The notes under the pieces were generated by a model that was not told where the DNA came from, ran no database searches, and saw nothing but the letters and a program-made list of their open reading frames with translations. 7,710 bases of DNA from positions 1-7,710 of the forward strand of contig JAMDDG010000221.1 of the NCBI GenBank assembly GCA_023488865.1, in the 5' to 3' direction. The DNA comes from Bacteroidota bacterium (GTDB taxonomy: Bacteria; Bacteroidota; Bacteroidia; Bacteroidales; Prolixibacteraceae). The number at the start of each line of letters is the position of its first letter. Position 1 is the stretch's first letter. The translations under genes and the position numbers were made by a program. Below are positions 4,242 to 7,710 of the stretch, piece by piece.

Positions 4242-6572
4242 TTGAAGTTTTTAAAATCATATACCTTCCTGGTAACAGGAATCGTCCTGTTTTCTTTTTT
4301 GGTGGCGGGCTGTCGGACAAATAAATACGTACCGGAGAAAGAATACCTGTTGTCGAAAGTAACCATTCGGATAGACAATAAAACGATTGATAAGAATACC
4401 CTGAAAACTTATCAAAAGCAGAAACCCAATACCCGTATTTTTGGATTTTGGAAGTTCCACCTCGGATTATACAATCTTTCCAGCAAGAAAAAAGAGAATA
4501 ATTGGCTCAAAAGAATAGGGGAAGCCCCGGTTATTTATGATCCGTTTTTAACGGAAAAAACCAGGCAGGAGTTCGAGCGGTTTATGCACAACAAAGGATA
4601 CTACAACGCTGTGGTTAAGGATAGTACCTTGTTGATGACAAACCGGAAGGCTGAAGTATATTATTCCATTATATCCAATCAGCCCTATCAGATCCATTCC
4701 TATGAAACTGTTATCAAAGATGATTCTTTGAGAAAAGAATTGGGAAAGCAGGACAATGAAAGCCTGATCAAGCCCAATTCCCTTTTTGACTCGGATCTTC
4801 TTGGCAGTGAGACCCAGCGGCTTCTGCGGAAATTGCAAAACGACGGTTATTATAAAGCGACCAAAAATATTTTTTATTATGAGGCCGATTCAACTAAAAA
4901 AGGACATGGCGTAGATTTGAAAATGGTGATTGAGAAAGAAAGCCTGGGAGATACCATCAATGGGGTTTCAAAGATGAACCATGAGCGATATACGTTCCGT
5001 AACTTTTATTACCTGAACGAAATAGATATTCAGAGTACACTTTTTTCGGATAACGGGGTTGTGGACAACACCAAAAAAGATACTTTATGGATTGGGCATC
5101 ATTGTTTTGTTTACAAAGGGAAGAGAAGATTAAAGACGGATCTCCTGATGAATGCCAACCATCTGGCAGACAAGGGATATTACAGTTCGGAGCTGGTCGA
5201 CAGGACTTACAATGAATATTTTGCCCTGAGGCTATTTAAATTAGTCAACATCCGTTTTGTTGAAACGGGACAAAATGACGCCCAGGGAAATCCTATGCTC
5301 GACTGTTATATTCAGCTTACTCCCGGCATGAGCCAATCGTACAGTGCGAGTATTGAAGGGACCAATTCCCTTGGCAATTTTGGCATTGCCGGAAATCTTG
5401 GGTACCAGCATAAGAATCTCTTCCGGGGAGGGGAGATTTTTGACCTTCAGTTTTTAGCTGCAACCCAAAAACAAAGTTATGGCGTAGGTGATTCGGCCAC
5501 TACATTTAATTCTGTTGAGACAGGTGTGGATGCCAAGATTACAGTCCCGAAGTTTATTGCCCCTTTTTTTAAGTCTAATTTCTTTCAATATTCGACGCCG
5601 CAAACCTTTTTTAATATTTCCTATAACTATCAAAAAAGGCCCGACTACACCCGTACCATCGCCCGGTCGGCTTTCGGGTATCAATGGAAATCATCCGATT
5701 ATACAACTCATCGGGTTAATTTGTTGGATATCAATCTTGTAAAGATGTTCGCGCTGGATTCTGCTTTTCTTAGCCGGATTGAGAACCTGTATATTCGCAG
5801 TTCCTACATAGATCACTCGATCACGGCTTTTAACTATGCTTATACCTACAGCACGCAGACCCAGAAAAAATCGGATTATGTTGTGCTCAAATACAATATT
5901 GAAACGGCCGGGAACGTGTTGTATGCGATAAACCAGGCATTGAACCGGTCTAAATTTATTTCTGAAGGTGGCACTATCAACCAGTATCACATTTTTAATA
6001 CCCCTTTTGCTCAGTATGTTAAGTTCGATTTAGAATATAGAAAAGGATGGATGGACTGGAAATACAACGGTATAGCGATCCGCGCTTTTGGCGGGGCGGC
6101 CTTTGCGTATGGGAACTCGGACCAGATCCCTTTTGAGCGGAAATATTTCTCAGGCGGGGCAAACGGTATCCGTGCATGGCCTATCCGAACACTGGGCCCC
6201 GGATCTTACCGGTCAAATCCCAATGAATTTCCCAATCAGTCCGGAGACATCAAATTAGAAGCCAATGCAGAATATAGGTTCAAGATAATCGATCCGTTGG
6301 AAGGCGCGTTCTTTTTTGATATGGGGAACATCTGGTCGGTCAGGGATAACCGTCAAGGGGCGGAATTTAAACTGAACAAGTTCTACAAAGAGATTGCCCT
6401 GGGTACTGGTTTCGGACTTCGGTACGATTTTAGTTATGTCATCCTCCGACTTGATTTGGGGGTAAAAATGCATGACCCGTCCCTGATTGAGGGCGCAAGG
6501 TGGATCTCCCCGGGAGATTATTTCAAGAAAGGGAATGTCAACTTGGTTTTTGGAATAGGTTACCCGTTCTAA
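4242..6572 (+). CDS. tamL: TamL, lipoprotein form of TamA (Omp85-family outer-membrane protein)
   Basis: From the TTG at 4242 the protein has 776 residues. It begins with a lipoprotein signal peptide, MKFLKSYTFL…FSFLVAGC, with the acylated cysteine at residue 24. A long periplasmic part with POTRA-like modules follows (about 30-358), including KYVPEKEYLL, the Bacteroidota TamL hallmark KPNTRIFGFWKFHLGLYNLS, and IGEAPVIYDPFLT. The C-terminal part from about 360 is a surface-antigen-type beta-barrel ending in FGIGYPF. The barrel loop motif, normally (V/I)RG(F/Y/W) in Omp85 proteins, reads IRAWPIRTLGPG near residue 643. In proteobacteria TamA works with inner-membrane TamB in outer-membrane assembly and lipid traffic; in Bacteroidota the outer-membrane partner is this lipidated TamL. 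No tamB gene lies in the window; the methyltransferase gene is divergent and a HhH protein gene follows after 64 bases. No ATG exists near the N-terminus, so a TTG start is likely. Confidence 0.9.
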   Translation: MKFLKSYTFLVTGIVLFSFLVAGCRTNKYVPEKEYLLSKVTIRIDNKTIDKNTLKTYQKQKPNTRIFGFWKFHLGLYNLSSKKKENNWLKRIGEAPVIYDPFLTEKTRQEFERFMHNKGYYNAVVKDSTLLMTNRKAEVYYSIISNQPYQIHSYETVIKDDSLRKELGKQDNESLIKPNSLFDSDLLGSETQRLLRKLQNDGYYKATKNIFYYEADSTKKGHGVDLKMVIEKESLGDTINGVSKMNHERYTFRNFYYLNEIDIQSTLFSDNGVVDNTKKDTLWIGHHCFVYKGKRRLKTDLLMNANHLADKGYYSSELVDRTYNEYFALRLFKLVNIRFVETGQNDAQGNPMLDCYIQLTPGMSQSYSASIEGTNSLGNFGIAGNLGYQHKNLFRGGEIFDLQFLAATQKQSYGVGDSATTFNSVETGVDAKITVPKFIAPFFKSNFFQYSTPQTFFNISYNYQKRPDYTRTIARSAFGYQWKSSDYTTHRVNLLDINLVKMFALDSAFLSRIENLYIRSSYIDHSITAFNYAYTYSTQTQKKSDYVVLKYNIETAGNVLYAINQALNRSKFISEGGTINQYHIFNTPFAQYVKFDLEYRKGWMDWKYNGIAIRAFGGAAFAYGNSDQIPFERKYFSGGANGIRAWPIRTLGPGSYRSNPNEFPNQSGDIKLEANAEYRFKIIDPLEGAFFFDMGNIWSVRDNRQGAEFKLNKFYKEIALGTGFGLRYDFSYVILRLDLGVKMHDPSLIEGARWISPGDYFKKGNVNLVFGIGYPF

Positions 6573-6613
6573 GCTTCCTTTCCATTTTTTTTTCTCCTTA
6601 AAAATCGGTAACT

Positions 6614-6621
6614 TATGTTTG
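6614..6621 (+). promoter_or_regulatory. -7 element before the HhH protein gene
   Basis: TATGTTTG fits TAnnTTTG and lies 15 bases before the ATG at 6637; the expected -33 site has TTT instead of TTG. It overlaps the alternative TTG start at 6619 and so favours the ATG at 6637. The gene may have its own transcript besides read-through from tamL. Confidence 0.35.
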
Positions 6622-6636
6622 AAAAACAGGATCGCC

Positions 6637-7590
6637 ATGAATTTCAAACAGGTTCGCGAATTTTTCATCTTTACCCGCAAAGAACGGAATGGTTTATTGG
6701 TACTGATGTTTATCCTTCTGGTCATCATCTGCCTGGATATTTATCTTCCTTTCCTGCTTCCTGATAAGGTTTACGACGTGACGGCCTGGAAGGAGGAAGC
6801 AGCGAAGTATTATGCAAAAATCCCTTCAGGGTCGAAACCCGAAAAATTGACTTTCGGGGGTGTTTTTGATCCGAATTCTGTCGGGTTGACAGAGCTGAAA
6901 AAGATTGGTATCCCCGACAGGATTGCCTCAAACTGGGTGAAATATCTACAAAAAGGAGGACGGTTCAGCAATAGGGAAGAGGTAATGAAACTTTACGGCA
7001 TGACCGATGAGCTTTACCGGAAAGTGGAAGGGAATCTTCTGGTCCCGAAAAAGATTGGGAAGTTGAAGCCTGATTTCGATCAAGTCAAACGAATAAAAAA
7101 GGAGCAATCCGGATACGGACAAAAAGATTCGAGTTGGGGCAGTCGCTACGCAACAAAGAGTCGCTACACAACGAAGAAAGAGATTCAACTGCTTGAAATC
7201 AATGCTGCCGATTCTGCACAATTGGAAGCCCTGCCGGGAATTGGTCCTGTACTTGCATCCAGGATTATTAAATACCGGAAGTTGCTGGGTGGCTTTTATG
7301 GGGTGGCACAGTTGAAAGAAATTTATGGTATGACAGAAGAATTGTGGGCACGTTCATCACCCTGGCTTTATGCAGATTCATCCGGAATGAAGAAATTGGA
7401 GATCAATTTTCTAACAGTCGCAGAGTTGGGAAGGCATCCCTATATTGGGTTCAGGCAGGCAAAGAAAATAGCAAAAAGAAGGGATTTAATCGGAAAATTC
7501 AAACAAAAGGAGGAGCTGAGCGCCTTTTTTTCGGCCGACTCATTACAGCGTTTGTCCCCGTATCTTTCAATCAGTGGCAGTGGACCTTAA
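6637..7590 (+). CDS. Membrane-anchored protein with three helix-hairpin-helix modules (ComEA-like)
   Basis: From the ATG at 6637 the protein has 317 residues. A basic N-terminus ending in FTRKERNG precedes one transmembrane segment (about 19-41, LLVLMFILLVIICLDIYLPF), so the rest is probably periplasmic. Three helix-hairpin-helix modules follow. Module 1 (about 78-136) contains LTELKKIGIPDRIASNWVKY. Module 2 (187-245) is the most canonical, with LEINAADSAQLEALPGIGP then ASRIIKYRKLLGGF. Module 3 (254-312) is degenerate: its hairpin reads HPYIGFRQAKKIAKRR. Such modules bind DNA backbones non-specifically; single-module ComEA is the periplasmic DNA receptor of natural transformation. Bacteroidota commonly have this longer multi-module form, but its role in DNA uptake is an inference. 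The linker (137-186) is lysine-rich and holds an 18-base tandem duplication. It follows tamL by 64 bases. A TTG at 6619 would add six residues and is less likely. Confidence 0.85.
   Translation: MNFKQVREFFIFTRKERNGLLVLMFILLVIICLDIYLPFLLPDKVYDVTAWKEEAAKYYAKIPSGSKPEKLTFGGVFDPNSVGLTELKKIGIPDRIASNWVKYLQKGGRFSNREEVMKLYGMTDELYRKVEGNLLVPKKIGKLKPDFDQVKRIKKEQSGYGQKDSSWGSRYATKSRYTTKKEIQLLEINAADSAQLEALPGIGPVLASRIIKYRKLLGGFYGVAQLKEIYGMTEELWARSSPWLYADSSGMKKLEINFLTVAELGRHPYIGFRQAKKIAKRRDLIGKFKQKEELSAFFSADSLQRLSPYLSISGSGP
7141..7176 (+). repeat. 18-base tandem duplication inside the HhH gene
   Basis: AGTCGCTACGCAACAAAG (7141-7158) is followed directly by AGTCGCTACACAACGAAG (7159-7176), with two differences. 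It encodes SRYATK-SRYTTK in the linker between modules 1 and 2 and keeps the frame, so it lengthens the basic linker by six residues. Confidence 0.8.
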
Positions 7591-7627
7591 ATTTTTTTAC
7601 TGTTTTTTAGAAATTTAACTACAAATT

Positions 7628-7658
7628 TTGCAGGTATCAAGGAATATTTCTAAATTTG
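7628..7658 (+). promoter_or_regulatory. Bacteroidota-type promoter (TTG-N20-TAAATTTG)
   Basis: TTG at 7628-7630 and TAAATTTG at 7651-7658 are separated by exactly 20 bases, a full match to the phylum consensus. The predicted RNA start is near 7662-7668, giving a short A-rich leader of about 30-40 bases before the ATG at 7699. This suggests a strongly expressed gene beginning at the window edge. Confidence 0.7.
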
Positions 7659-7698
7659 CGACCCGAAAAGACAAAGAACTAAAGTAAAAAATTAACGT

Positions 7699-7710
7699 AT
7701 GATTGTTATT
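7699..7710 (+). CDS. Start of a gene cut by the window edge (possibly ribosomal protein S21)
   Basis: Only ATG ATT GTT ATT (MIVI) is inside the window, preceded by the A-rich leader AAAGTAAAAAATTAACGT and by a consensus promoter 41 bases upstream. Bacteroidota S21 proteins often begin with MIVIPVKEGE or similar, and I recall rpsU near a HhH protein gene in this phylum, so rpsU is a guess. Four residues cannot establish identity. Confidence 0.45.

Noticed and set aside
1..7710. A possible defence system, toxin-antitoxin pair, CRISPR array or phage module.
   Set aside because: No repeat-spacer array, nuclease, integrase or paired small toxin/antitoxin genes are visible on either strand.

Overview
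The window looks like a chromosomal segment of a Bacteroidota bacterium, probably of the order Bacteroidales or a relative. Four observations support this. Several genes are preceded by the Bacteroidota -7 promoter element TAnnTTTG, twice with a TTG -33 element exactly 20 bases upstream. Ribosome binding sites of the Shine-Dalgarno type are absent and leaders are A-rich. The large outer-membrane gene is the lipoprotein form of TamA (TamL) known from this phylum. A decayed transposase resembles a Bacteroidota-type DDE element.

Left part (1-1380): two minus-strand genes. They are the N-terminal 251 codons of cinA, cut by the window edge, and a small YccF-family membrane protein. Each has a strong inverted repeat just upstream of it. 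One is an imperfect AACCACAAAG-type hairpin (795-896). The other is an almost perfect 22-bp-arm palindrome (1319-1380).

Middle part (1381-3396): a region of decay and small accessory pieces. It holds a frameshifted and internally deleted transposase remnant (1642-2061), a low-molecular-weight protein tyrosine phosphatase gene broken after about 48 codons (2086-2304), and one apparently intact small lipoprotein of unknown function (2473-2883). A 513-base gene-free stretch follows. It contains a possible intrinsic terminator, inverted and direct repeats, and a textbook promoter that drives only two tiny overlapping reading frames.

Right part (3397-7710): conserved housekeeping genes. A SPOUT-family RNA 2'-O-ribose methyltransferase gene (minus) diverges from tamL (plus, probable TTG start). 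Next comes a membrane-anchored protein with three helix-hairpin-helix modules, related to ComEA. Last is a strong promoter and the first four codons of another gene, possibly ribosomal protein S21.

The genes do not form one pathway. tamL concerns outer-membrane assembly, the methyltransferase modifies RNA, and cinA concerns nucleotide or pyridine-nucleotide repair. I found no CRISPR array, toxin-antitoxin pair, phage module or convincing new multi-gene system. The most unusual sequence is the non-coding stretch 2963-3244.
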